From Ciona intestinalis (taxonomy: Eukaryota; Chordata; Ascidiacea; Phlebobranchia; Cionidae), in the NCBI RefSeq assembly GCF_000224145.3, contig NC_020172.2:1482390-1534781 (forward strand): a DNA stretch of 52,392 nt, written 5' to 3'. Positions within the stretch are counted from its first letter, which is position 1, and every line of letters begins with the position of its first letter. The translations under genes and the position numbers were made by a program. Positions 16,870 to 30,500 of the stretch are shown here, piece by piece. The notes beneath the pieces are model-generated. The model made no database searches, was not told where the DNA came from, and saw only the letters and a program-made list of their open reading frames with translations.

Positions 16870-18517
16870 TTTTAGACCAATTGTGCGAACATAGAGATAA
16901 CATTAAAAAATTGAAGTAAAGTGGGGATCGTTGTTATCAGAATGCATTTTAAAAAGAACCCTTTTATGTATACATCAACAGCTTTACAATACATTTTTAC
17001 AACTTTTTGTTTTTACTAACGTATTTTTCTAAATCGGAACAAAATTGCATCATATTATATTTCTAGCAAATGATATAAAACATTTTGATTTTTTAGCGTA
17101 CCTGTTCATTCAGAAAAGTTTGTCCTTTACAACAACAGGTTAATTGGCTCATGCGCTGTAGTTAAAAATAATAAGACAACCAATCTTTATTCATTTTTAT
17201 TTTGTTACACATCTGTCGTGACGAAGCTGTTGTAACTTCACTCTTTAAGACAACTTTTCGACACATTACTGTGGGTGAGATGGAATATCATTAGCACCCA
17301 AAGCCCTTATTTTCTAATCGTGGTTTGGATAAATTTTGCGAAAATGCGATTATTTAATTGTGTGACTATTCTTGGTTTACCAACAAACGGGATGATGGAA
17401 ACATGTACCATCTTACCCCACCCTACTATAATATACCATATACTTGCCTTTATTACCAAGAAATAAGTTTTATGCACTTTTCCCGTAGTAAGAAACGGCG
17501 AAGATTCAAAATCATTATTTTATTACACGATTGACAATAATGAGCCAACCGACATTAATGGAAGTAAACGACAAATTAAATTTTACAAAGATCAAATAAC
17601 AAAACCGCAGCTCAAGGTGTTGAAACTGCTTAATAACTTGATATCCAGAACCAGTTCGAACGATAATCAATCAAGTAATTGCGCGGCTCAAAAGCTAATT
17701 ACGTATACACAAGGACAATTGTACAAAGTTAATATTGGGCTAGTGCAACGACGTTAACGCGATGTACTACAACAATAAAAAGTGTTAAAATCTACACTCT
17801 ATGCAACCTTATGTAAAAACCGTAAGACATATTCGTAAAAATATGAAAATATTTGCAATTCGGACTTATAATCACAATACTGAAGCACAATGAGTTGCTG
17901 AATGCACAATGAGGCCTTAACAAAGTTTAGTTAAAGTTATCAGACTTAACAAAGGAAATGTAAATAGCCATTGGCTAATATGGGACATTAGAAGTTACAG
18001 ACAGTCGCAATGTACAATTATATATAAGCGACTACAGCGCTAGTGCTATGCGGTAATGCTGTGTAAAGGCAACTAGAATTCACTTTTCATGCAGGCGCTT
18101 TATGTACAACGCGTATATGACGAAAAATCAACCGTGCTTATTTGAACTTATAAAAGAGACCAAAAGCGGCGGCAAAAAATCAGCGTAAAATATAAAATTC
18201 GCAAAAGCACAAAAAATAAAGTACATAAAGGTGTTACAAATCCATAAAAAGGGGCATTTTAACGGTGGCTTACACAGACTGAGTTACAATATTAATCGTG
18301 CCCGCTACATTATCAATTATAAAACCAAAAGGTGCAGGTAACTTTTTTAACTCATTAAAATCTGCCAAAGAATATTTTCGTTAACAATAGCTTAAAACAA
18401 AAACATTTTGGAATGCAGAAAGTATGAGATCAAATGGAATGAATCCTGTCGGCCTACTTAAGCGTTAAAATGCAATCATGGTGTTTTTGATAACGTTAAG
18501 CCGTTAACAAATGGATC
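16870..18517. other. Region between the RPL36 promoter and the zyxin-family stop; probably holds the zyxin 3' UTR
   Basis: AT-rich, with no recognisable coding exon. It contains one TIR element (17268-17428). The short reading frame at 17275-17466 lies inside that element and is not a gene. Confidence 0.5.
17268..17428. mobile_element. TIR element of the GGGGTAAGATGGGACAC family (copy 9)
   Basis: The left end is TACTGTGGGTGAGATGGAAT and the right end is CATCTTACCCCACCCTACTA. Confidence 0.72.
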
Positions 18518-21500
18518 TTATGCAGAAAGGTGTTGTATGATTTTGGTGTTGCAATCCCGACAGAAGATATGGCCGTCAAGGGGAAAGCATCCACGGCCCT
18601 CTTTCTCCGAATTCAACTTGACCGCGCATTTCTGTGGAAATGTAAGATACATGGATTAGTAATTTGGAGTAAGATAGGATAACGTTATACATAATAACTT
18701 AATTTTCCTGATCGTGTTTTGATAATTAACAACGGTGTTTTAGAGTGTGTGTGGGGGGGGGGGGGGATATGGTTGTGTATTTTTTTAAAATTCCCTTGTT
18801 TACTACCAAACTACTATAGTGGGAGGTGGGTTTTGTTTAGTGAATGTCTGTATAATAAATGAATGTAAGGTATTTATGTCCTCGCATGGCGGGGCAACGA
18901 AATTCGAGCGTTCTATTTTATACTGTCGAGGTTGTCGGCTAACTAACATCAAACGCTCGAAATAGGGATTACTAAGCTAAATTCCTCTTTTGAGATCGAA
19001 AGTAATGTTTGATAATAAAGCGTTACCTCGCATTTGTAGCAATCGACGTGGAAACTTCGTTCAAGGGCAACGATGCGTACGGTCTCTTCTTTGCCTTTCT
19101 CTGGCATAATAGCTTCCTGGCAGACAGAGCAACGTGGTGCGTATTTCCTGCAACAACAACAACATAGTGTAAAAGCAAGCTATATATATAAACCGCCTCG
19201 TTTTTATAAAAACGATTCCACTATTTTGTAAATGCACAAGAATCGCGTTTTTACGGTACATAGCAATAACTGTTTCTACTACTGTGATTAACAGTTGGAC
19301 ACATGTATTTAAACCATCTTTACCGTAAACTGTAATACACAGACACACTTAGGCACATTCTTGTATGATAACAGGTTGTTAATCCGCCATAGGCGTATGT
19401 AGACACTCGATAGTAAACCATAGACTTACTTGTGGTAGTCTTCTACGCAATGCACCTCATTCTTCTCATCCACTGTAAACGGGACACCGTCAAGACTCTT
19501 ACCGCACATCACGCACTGAAAGCAATGTGGGTGGTACGGCTTGTTTGTAGCACGAAGAATCTGCATGAAAGTCAACATTTAATGACTTTTCCCAAGTGTA
19601 CATTCTTTGACCATAAGCTTAGACTTTGTTTTTGTTTACATTATCATTAAAAGAGCCCATATTTTAATCGTTTTACAGTCAAATAACGTAAACCCACCGA
19701 GTAATTTGTGCCTGACCATATACTAATAACCTTGTATTAAATTCACAATATTAAAGGTTAAAACGTACCCTGTCAGTGATGGTTTCGTTGCAGACTGTGC
19801 ATTTTTCCAACGAGTTCATGTAACATTTATCACACCACGGATCTTTATCAACGCAATAAAACTGTTCACCGTGCAGATTGCGATCTAACGTGTAAAGAAA
19901 TTTGTGAATATGTGTAATTTAAACTTGGAGATCTGCTTATATATTAATATCAGCTTTTATAAGTAAATATAATTGGAAATGTTTTTTATATATACAATTG
20001 TTAACACCATTATAAAATGTTAACACCATTACAGCTACGTTCAGACATGACATTTCACCCGCCTTTGGACATTCAAGTCTTTAGCAAATTTAAGTAAAAC
20101 ATCATGTGTACCAGCACTTAACACTGGCAACAACTATTATTAAAAAAACATATTTGGCTTACGGCATTTTAGGCAAGTGAAGCAAGTAATATGGAAGGTA
20201 CGGTCCATGGCGGTACAACCAACGTTTTCTCCTTCAACCACACCGTTACAACGTTCGCAGTAACCGTAGAATTCTTCATCCTGTTGGTGAAGTAAGTACG
20301 TGAAGTATTCATTTAAATTTAATTTTAATTTTTTGAACTACCAGTAAAGAATACATTGACCTAAAATGCAATTGTGGATACACTTTTTGTCTTAACTTAT
20401 ATCCTTTTTGCATGGTCACTTTTATGCGCGTAAGTACTCGCATATTTACTCGCAAAAACAAAGTTAACACGCATAACGTCATAAGCGTGTTACCTGCTGT
20501 ATGAGGTTGGTTGTTACTCGCATTATGCGAGTAAAGAAAAGTATGGTGTAAGTACAGTTTCACTTTTAAGAGCCTAATCTTTTTCGGGTATTATTTTATA
20601 GGTTTTCGTTGGTAATAGCACCATGAGGTGTTAAAACTTATTTTATAAACTAGATTTACCAATATTGCGCTAAAATAAGCTTACTGAATGTTGATACGCG
20701 CATAAACCAATGACCATGCAAAATAACGCCGTTAGCGAGTTATCCTATGACGAGTTAATGCGGATCGCTATTCGCATTAACTTTTTACCATGCAAAAAGA
20801 GTATTACACGGCAGATTTTAAATCTTTTGTGTTACACGCCAGACGGCTTTCAAATTCTAAATGTTTTTTTTCCACAGTGATGTAAAAATAGGTAGCACAA
20901 TACGAATCGGGGTAAAGCTAAATGAAATGCAGATAAATAATAAATGTGATTTTACCCTCGGGTTCTCCATGTTTTTCAGCAGATTATTGGTGAGAAAGTC
21001 AAGTTCTTCCTCGGAGTTCTTCTTGATGTCCTTTGGGATTCCAGCTCTTGATCCTGGACCAACTGAAGGTCTGGTGGATGCTGGAGGAACATACGGAGCG
21101 GATTTTTGCTCTGGAGCAGGAGCAGTGGTGGGAGTGGGAGCAGGAGGAGAAGGAGAAGGAGCAGATGACGGTTTGTTTAATTGCTGCAGATTAAAATATC
21201 ATTATAATTTTGGACAACGCAGTTTAGTCATATAAATATATGAACGTAATTGTAAATGTAAACACATTAGTTTCGTCTTCTGGTGAAGTACCATCATGTC
21301 TCAAACTAAAAACGGACGATATTTTTTTACAGTTCGTGATAGATAAATTGTTATTCCTAGGTCAAATAATTTTCCACACTAAAAGTGGTTGAATGCAATT
21401 GTAATTTGTTAGTTGGATTTTTGTGATATTTTGGAAAGTAAATTTAGTTACTAACACTCACAATAGTGATGCTGTTGACGCCTCTCTTTGACTCTTTCGT

Positions 21501-24500
21501 CAGTGGAGTTGATTTTGATGGTTTTGGGAGGACGGGAGGTGGAGCTGCTTTAGACATCTGGGAGGAAGGTTTGGGAGCTGGAGGAGGGGGAAGAGGGGAG
21601 TAGACGTTGGGAACAGCGGACGGAGGAGGTGGGGGAAGATCCGGACTCTTTATTGGTGAAGGCTGAATGCAGAAAGAGGTTGGGATAAAATTTAATTGAA
21701 CTTTTAAAATATTTCTAATAGTTAAAAAAAACGAATAAATCTAAAATAGGATTTAGAATACGTAATTAGGTACCGGTGAGAATGTGAAGTCGTCCAAGTT
21801 GGGCGGTGGTGGAAGATTGAAGTCTTCAATATTGTCAGATTTCTTGCGTTTTCCTGTATCTAAGCCTTGTAGAAGTTGACTTGTAAGTTTGTCTACGTCG
21901 GACACAGCTTTTGGACTGGTGTTAGTAACCTGGAGAGAAGAAACTTTATAAAAACTGACCGACTAACGATAGTGAATCTGTCTAAATTACTACAGCCTAC
22001 TACAGTATACGATTTTTTTTCTATAGTTTAAAGGCATGTAACAGAATGTAAGCTATGCTACACGCTTCAGCTAAGCTCTAAAGACCAAAGTATGCGATAA
22101 ACAGACGAGCTGTTAAACGGCCTGTTATTGGCAAAGCACTGAGCAAGCCAATACAAGGGTTCTCACGATAGTGAAGTACCGACTAATCTAAAACTGGACA
22201 GCAGTTGCACGATCGTAAATCAGTATACTTAGTACCCACTAACATAACCCAATAGCCGTGGTATGAATAACCACAGCAAAGCGCCGACATTACAGATTAT
22301 TTTAAAACAGACCGAAGATGAGTCAGAATAAGAACGTCCTACAGTTCTCCTAAACAAAACGTCACTCAAGCCACACGTAGTGCGTATTCGTCATATTACT
22401 TTTACAATAATGACCAACTTTTACGTGAAGTGTTACTTTATAGGACATATTATAATTCCCCATGCGTAGATTTTATGGAGGTTAAAACGGTTTAAAAAAA
22501 AACTAAAAACAGAAATGGCATTTAGTGAAGAATGTACGCTATACAGCGAGTAGTTGTTAGCTAAACCGTTACATATTACATTACAATCATCTTTAACTTC
22601 AACATGCTACATATAATTTTTCTAACACTTTCCCTTCTCGCTTAAATGACTACACTAATGGATAAAAACGTTGTCTAGTCGGAACAATGCTCTGTTTCTT
22701 CCTGTGCGTCGCCCGGACGATTATCGAGTGCATGGTACTGGGAATAGCTAAGTATCGGCTTCGCACCACGAAAACGGCTTTAGCCGTATAAGGAGATACT
22801 GGTTTCATAGTCGGCCAAGCTCGAAATGTTTCGAAGCCGCGGCGTGCGCAATTGAGCGATGGTAGACAGTTACGTCATAAAAAAAGAAACGTTATTTTAC
22901 TACAAATTTTTGACAACGCGTATTGCCAGTTGAAAGTACAAAAAGCGCAACAGGGGTTCGTAAATCAGTGTAATATATTGCGTCAATGTATCAGTCATTA
23001 CGATGCAGGAACGTGAGCGTATATTACTATGTTTGGCAAACGGAGAGTAGTGATTAATTCGCTGATATATGCGAGGCATGCGGGTGGCGGCCTGGGGCGG
23101 TTGTAGGTAAGCATGCGTTGGCATATATGTATGTTTTGCCAGTTACCGAAAAATACACATTGCGATATGAGAAACGAAAAATGAAGAATTAGTTTCGGCA
23201 TTTTCGAAAAAAAACATCATTTGCGGAATTTAATTTACTTTGAAATCCAACAGGCGACGGATATTAATTTGTTTAATTTCCCGGTCTAGAGCTTTTTACT
23301 TATTTTAAGGTAAAGATATAACGATTTTAGGAAAAATTTAACCGTTTATTATTTGCATAACAATTAAAAGAATGGGCGGGGTACACGACAGAATGTAAGC
23401 GGGTGCGGTGTAGTTTGTTTGCTATGAGGTTTGGAATCTGTTCTGCTCTGCTGTGACACCGTGCGGATAACAAACAAAATATTACTGCCCAGTAGGTGAC
23501 CTAATAATACCATTCAGACACCCAAGTTTAACACTGCAATTCAATAGGAAATGAATGTAAAACTTTATTTCTGCGACTGACTTAAATCATACATTTGCCT
23601 GTATAAACCTAGATATACAACATTTGATCTGTTCTTTTTAATTGTAGTTGATCTCTACCGTATTTTACCCCTATAGTGTATGACAATATGCGCAACAAAA
23701 CAACAGTATACAATACTACATGGCGCTGGTATTCACTGTTGCGAATGAGTAAGTGGCCAATATTGATTCGTGTCGGCGGGGCAATTAAGCAATCGTCATA
23801 ACAGCTGCAGATGTAATAAACGATGCAATTGGCATATTAAACACATCGTGATCGTCGCAATGATGAAACATTGAACGCAAAGGAAAGGACGGTTACTGGT
23901 TGTTGTGGCATGTGAAAAGTTTTGTTTATTTGATTAAACACATCCACGGGTAAACATATCAACGTTGTTGTTTTTTATTTAGTTTTACGTTGCCACTTTA
24001 CAGTTGATTGATTTCCGTCTCTGCCTCGTTATTTCATGTCAATTAATGTAGTGCATGTTTGTTCCTCTGTTCTGAGAAAGCACCAATGTGGTAAGCGAGT
24101 ACACGATTTCAATCCCCGAGCAAAAAGCCGTGATAATGCGGATTCGGTTGCAAAACTAGCGAATCGTTTCTGCGATCTTGCAATTGCCAAATCGAGGGCA
24201 GGAAAACGCATTAGACACGCCGTGAAAGCGAAAAAGGTCGGGTTCCCACAAATGAGAGAGAGATGCATGGTGTTTATAACCCTACTCTGTATATTATGTT
24301 TTGGGAATGGCCTTAATCGCCAGCAATATGAGATTTTGAACAATGCTGTTAAATAGGGCATAAGTTTATTTCAACAGCCACCTATTTACTTTATTGTATG
24401 GCCATTGACCATACCACATAGTAAATGTAAACCAACACTCTAGAATGTATTGTCCATATTACATAACGCAGTGTTTGTGTGGCGGTTATAGTGTGTGAAA

Positions 24501-27500
24501 GTTTTCCAAATTAAGTGTTATACATAGCGCTGGGTGGATTACACAAATTATGATGTATCTGCATATTAGGATCGTGCAAGCAAAATATGTAGACAAAGAA
24601 TTTACATGCTGGGGTTTGTACTTGAGTAACCTCAAACGGTAATTGCTCTGAGAAATCTATTTGTAGAAGCGATTGAACGTTTCAGCCTTGCTATATATAG
24701 CACATATCATGCAAACTGCAGTGTAACGGGTATATACATGTCCTTTTCTTCCGAAAAAAAAACAACGGCACTTTAGCAACTCAAAACGACAATGGCAAAA
24801 TAGAAAACATGACCACACCCTTTACAAAAGTGGAAACATGTCATGCTTATTTATACTACACCAGAAATTGCAAATAAAAAGTACTTCTGTTTTTTTTTAA
24901 TATTCCTACCTTTGAAGGTCCGGCCATGGCATAAGGATTCTCGACAGGCGAAGGACCAGCCATGGCATAGTTGCTTTGTTTTGCCGCTTGCTTAGGCTCT
25001 GGGTAATTAGAACGGAATAAGTCTGAGTTACTCACCTTGAATTTGAGCATGGCGAAGCCGTTACGTTGAGGGGTTAATATCTTGGCGGTGGTACAAATAA
25101 GCAGATTTTAGTTAGTATATAAAAAGTTCTAGAAAGTGGAAAATTGGGTAAAATATAATTCTAAAAAATGCCTATGTTTTAATACATAGTTATAATGTGT
25201 AATCCAACAGGAAACTATAACAGCCTTACAGGTTATTATTCATTTGTATATGAAAACCACCAGACAACAATAAACTAGACGAAACACTGACAAACGAATT
25301 CGTGGTTTAATCAACTTTAATTGAGACACGACCTTCCGGATGTACAAGGTCACGTGTCACGACGTTCTCACCGGTCGACAACTACTGTTACTTTATTGCT
25401 GTACCTTTTATACGTATGTTACCCTTAAAAGTACCTGGGAAAAATGCCTAAACCGCATTAGGTTTTAAAAACCTAATGCTTCTTAATACCAACGCGAAAT
25501 TTTGAAATTTTACGTGTTCTGCTTTCTGTTGGGTAACATATTTGTAGCTGCAAAGACTGCGTAAGCTGCTAAGTTTAACTAATGCAGACATGAGTGAGTT
25601 CTTTCGAGGTTCATATATGTCGTCTGACTGTAATAAACCCAGCACTTATTCTAGTAAGATTTCGATTCAATGATGTCGAACAATAATGATTTGTGTGTGT
25701 AAACCATCAAATCGGACACGATTTCGTGAAAAGTATTTTCCACGTTTTGGAGATACCGACCCATAGGCGCCAAGTTACGGGGTGTTGGGGTGGCATGGCC
25801 ACCCCATAGATCTTTTTATTAAAAAAAAAAATTATTCGTGGTCGTAACGTTATTTTAATTACCGAATTATTCGTGGTCGTAACGTTATTTTAATTACCGA
25901 AAACTAAGCTGAAATATTACGCGCGATGCCTTTGGGTTGTAAGCCAACCTATACTGGGACCAGGGGAGGTCAGAATAACTGATTACGCATTATCAGGGGA
26001 GGCTGTTTTGCTGTCATGACCGGTCCTTTTTTCTGCAGACACGCACGCAGCCAGAAAGTGCTAAGACGCACGCACACACGCGTTGCATTCCATATTACAT
26101 TCCTTCGCTTGGAATTGGAACATTTTTTCGTTCAATTGTTTTGTCACTTGTCCTATTACAACGTAACTATTAATTATGACGTTTCATAATATAACAATCT
26201 GGAGGAATGTGCTAACTGCCCGACCAATCAAAATTCAAAACATCGTGTATAAGCGTCACATTTTTACGCTCTGCGCCGGCATAGGAAATAAAGGAATGCA
26301 TGCGGTAGCATACATTCCACACCTAACAAGCNNNNNNNNNNNNNNNNNNNNNNNNNNNNNNNNNNNNNNNNNNNNNNNNNNATCCTTATCTATATTATAT
26401 CTCGTTCACTCGCTAATCAAAGGTGAAATGTTTATGCACGTCGGAAGATCGTTGTTTTTTTTCAAAATTGAAATGCAAATATAAAACGAAGGTTTGAGGA
26501 CCGTTCTTATTTTTACAATCATAAAAATGACATTTAAAACTTTGTAAGTACAGATTGTTGTACTCGTGGAACACCCATTGCGATCGGCAAACGTGTTGCT
26601 GCAGTAAACAACATTAAACTGTTTTGATTGGGAGAAAACAATTGGTAAGGCAGTGTAATTATGGCCAAATACGCCAATCCCAATATAAACGTTTAATAAA
26701 ACACAGCTACTTTAATCTTTACTGACCTCAAACATAAAACACGCGCATTTAGTTTACTTTTGCAAGGTTTACAATGAACCCGTCAATCGCTATTGTGATG
26801 CAAACAATCAACGCGTCAATTGGTATTATGACCCTGAAAATTCACGTCACAATCGCTACTATGTTGTAATAAACAATCTGCTAAGGCAACCCAATTAATA
26901 TTATGTTGCTTATTCGCGCACTGAACAATACTTTGCCGTGTTGCATGTCCTCGCACATGAAGCGCTGCTCTAAACATTTGCCGTCATCTATGACGTCATA
27001 ATGATTATTACGTCATACGATTTTTACGTCACTATAGCCGGCCACCCCATGAATGAAGCAAAACTTGGCGCCTATGTACCGACCTTTGTAACTTAAAATC
27101 GGGAACGTGACAAATGCACCCTTAGTGGTGTATTGGTAACACGCAACGTTGAAATATTCGTGAACAGCTGGAGAGATTAAAATGCTATTTGCTTTCGGTC
27201 CACTACAACTACGTTGTTTCGTAATGCGAAATATACAAAACGCAGCTTTGTAGTAACAACAAACCACAGTAAACTCACTATAATTGGTTGCATTAGGCAT
27301 ATTATCTTACGAATGAAAATATTGATAGTTCCATGCGATGTACAACGAATTTATATCGGTATTGCATAAGCGGTTTAAACCTGACTGCACCAGACGGTTG
27401 TTCTAAATTTAAGGTGCCCATTACTCATATAGACTGACTGAGATTGGAGGCGATTACGAGATAATTATCCCTGAACCACATTCTAAGCACCGTAGCCTGG

Positions 27501-30500
27501 GACTCCTGACTTTCTAACAACAATACCGTCCAAAATACATTCCTAGCAAGCGTCGTGTTGGCTCTGGCGCCTTTCTCATGTTGGAAGGAAAAACCTGGGA
27601 ACACGTGTGGTAAATTCTCACGGTTTTGCGTCACAATACAATCACTGATGCGTGCAATTGTCATCTTTTGCAAGCAGTGAACCGAACGTCATAGTATCCC
27701 TGGCGTGGCGGCGGTTTTTCTGCATGTACGGTCTCATCTTTCACATTCGTAAGAGTTCATCTCTACGGGACACACACACACTACAATACGAATTATTCGA
27801 ACAACGTGCAATTTAAAGTTCCAACATGTGCGGAGACGATCACTGATACTTAGATAAACGAATGACACGCTTATATAGAGAACATGTTATACGCACGTCG
27901 ACACAGCCCATAAGCAACTAACCCATAATTACTAATTGGACTTCCCGCGTAGTATTTCCAACGCAGGGCGTAAAACTTGCACGTTACCACAAATACAAAT
28001 TGCATATTTTCATAATTCTCGACGATCTAATTCTAAATACACACAAGACGCAACTACTTTTTTAGTTCGTAGCCACTTGCCTAGCTATATGAAACTGTTC
28101 GGAAGACTGATTTTATCAGGTTCGGTTTCAAGGCTTGGAGCTATACCAGGACGCTGCCAACTGGTTATGTATTAACTCTTTTGTTTGCTAACTATCTCAT
28201 ATATTACTATCGTGGGCTAAATAAATGAGGCGTATACTCCAGCAGTATGGAGAACTATACACACATTCCGATGCGCTACACTTTGATTGCGATGTTTGGT
28301 TCTGCAATTTTACTTCGTTTCGGCCAATTGGTGCGTAATGTGGAGCATCTAATTACGGAATAACACACTAATTGGAAGTCTCGTTTGACCTGCCTTTATA
28401 CACACACTTATTCAGCCTGGAGCGACTGCTTGGCACGTTGCTCGCGCGCCACTATGCGTGAAAAGCGGCGTCTGCCGCCAAAGAACAGCAGATTTCTCAC
28501 AGTGGCAAATCTCGCCATAGACTGTAGCTTGAGGGTATTAATCATGGGATTATCATTGGCTAGAGCAGTTCATTCTAACCACAGCGTGTTGGTGGTAAAA
28601 CTACGCAGATACTGTTACAAATCTGCAGGAAGGTGTCGCATTGCAAAACACAAGGATATATTAAACCCACAAAAATGCAGCCCCACAGTGCTACAGTCAC
28701 GTATTGGTGTGTGAGGCTTGGAAAACTGGCCGCAGCGATGCGAACATATTCCGGCTAGCAGTACATATATAGCGATGGTGGCAATAAAAGCTCGTGGCCC
28801 GAATGCTTACTGGGCGAAAACGTCCATTTCGAAATATCCTGCCATAAAATGTCGGGTAAATCACACACACAACGGGGGGCCTGCACGAATTGACATTCAA
28901 GACAATTTCTGATCCTTGTTTTCTTAGAAATATATATTTGCTTTTTGATTGCCTTGTACCATGATACGAAATGAGCGTTTCTTTCATATTGCTAAGTATG
29001 CCGTTATTGCTAATCGCAAAATAGAAAAAAAGAACGCTGTGTACGATTGCTTGCCCAACCAATGTAGCTAATGTTAAAAATTACATCACGAGTTAAAACG
29101 ACTAACGTAACGACTTAAAGTAACAAATGTGGACGATAAAACATTCATTCAAATAAAGGATACAATATTCCATGAAAATTATTTTATACTGCCTGTCCAA
29201 CATTGCTCATTTCACGTTTCAACCAAACTCCTCACATTCATGGCCTTTCCACTGTCTCACAATTGCACAGTCTAATTTGTTTTAAGATTTAATTACATTA
29301 TGACGCTTGCATAAAAAACGATCGCTCTCTGAGAACATCTAAGCAAATATAAATACCTAACAGTACAAAGCAAGTTTTCTCAAGTTCTAGCTAAAAACCA
29401 CGAACCACTGGGTAAACCACGTATTTTTTCCTATTTTACCTAGCAGTGTGGGTATACCTGTTTAACTCACTGCTTACTACTCTATAGCTGACAACACTTG
29501 AAATAATCTTGGCAGGGCTCAAACTAAGTTAAATTAAAATAGCGTATCGCCAGCTTTGCGGCTCTGCGGTCGAGTGCCCACACTTTCGTTTACTAGACTA
29601 AGGTGCGGAAGCCAAAGAAGGTACACGGCGGGGTCACAATGATATAATGCAGGATCTCGTGCTTTTCCGGCGGAAACAAAAGCGTTGCTGCATTTAAAAT
29701 AGCCTTGTGATGACGTACTATACACGGGAAGAATATGACAGCTGCTGCTATTCGAGGAACGGCATGACGTGACTTGATGACAAAAACCTGTCGCGGCTAT
29801 CCAGCTTGTGTCTATCCAAGCACTGAGGAAGCAGAACCAGCGATATCTCATTCGATTATTCGCAAGTGGAGCGTGACATTAATACAGTTGTATTGTGCTT
29901 TGGCGAAACACAAATAACGTAAGCAACACCTACAATCTCACTGCGCCGATACGGGTTGAACTTCTATAGAAGCAATAAATTACAGTTCATCATCTAGCCA
30001 TGACTGTATATTGCCTAAGGCTGGGGTTACTTTCTATTGTAATGACGAAAAAGCCTTTTCCGTAGTATCAGTACTGATCATAGTTTTTGCTTCCGATCCA
30101 TCGTGTTAAGACTAATTCCCTGTGGCAGGCGACCTGACGTTGTATGGTAGTGGCAAATGACGCAGTCTATGCCACGCGTCTTCTACCGCCACCGATAGGT
30201 TCGTAACCGCAAGTCAGTTTGCAGTAAACAGGGAAAAACGACGAATTGCGACCAGGACAAGCACGGATGCGCAGGTGCACGTACGGTTTCCGTTCTGCAT
30301 CATTTGAGCTAGCGGTAAGGTGAACCAAGCGAAGAAAATCGCATTCGCCCTGAACTTAAACAGTAAGTTTAAGTGGAACTACGGAAACAACTTTAACGTG
30401 TTTATAAAATAGCCTTTGCTATTGTTTCGTTTTCTCTGTCAAAACAGCGCTTCCCGTGACGTTTCTAAACTATTTCCAGGAGCAAAAAAGTGTAGTGCCC

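Larger units (their letters stand above)
25762..27076. mobile_element. Non-autonomous hAT-like DNA transposon
   Basis: The left end is CATAGGCGCCAAGTTACGGG; the right end read on the minus strand is CATAGGCGCCAAGTTTTGCT. The first 15 bases are identical (TIR). Sub-terminal blocks with GGGGTGGC and GGCCACCCC also recur inverted. Perfect 8-bp duplications TACCGACC flank it, which is the hAT hallmark, and CA..GGCGCC ends are usual for that superfamily. Length is 1315 bp including 50 N. No transposase frame is visible, so it is non-autonomous. Confidence 0.85.

Noticed and set aside
24029..24361. Two overlapping ORFs of about 110 aa on opposite strands
   Set aside because: No recognisable motif, no supporting splice or start context, and the location is within a zyxin-family intron. 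Mutual overlap of open frames is expected by chance at this size.
24910..25050. A 37-nt intron from the GTGAGT donor after MLKFK to the acceptor at 24999
   Set aside because: It would shift the frame and break the following repeat (YAMAGPS). The acceptor instead matches, in phase, the donor of the distal exon at 32904.
28385..29062. ORFs of 109 aa (+) and 121 aa (-)
   Set aside because: No domain, signal or splice pattern recognised; composition is like the surrounding intron.
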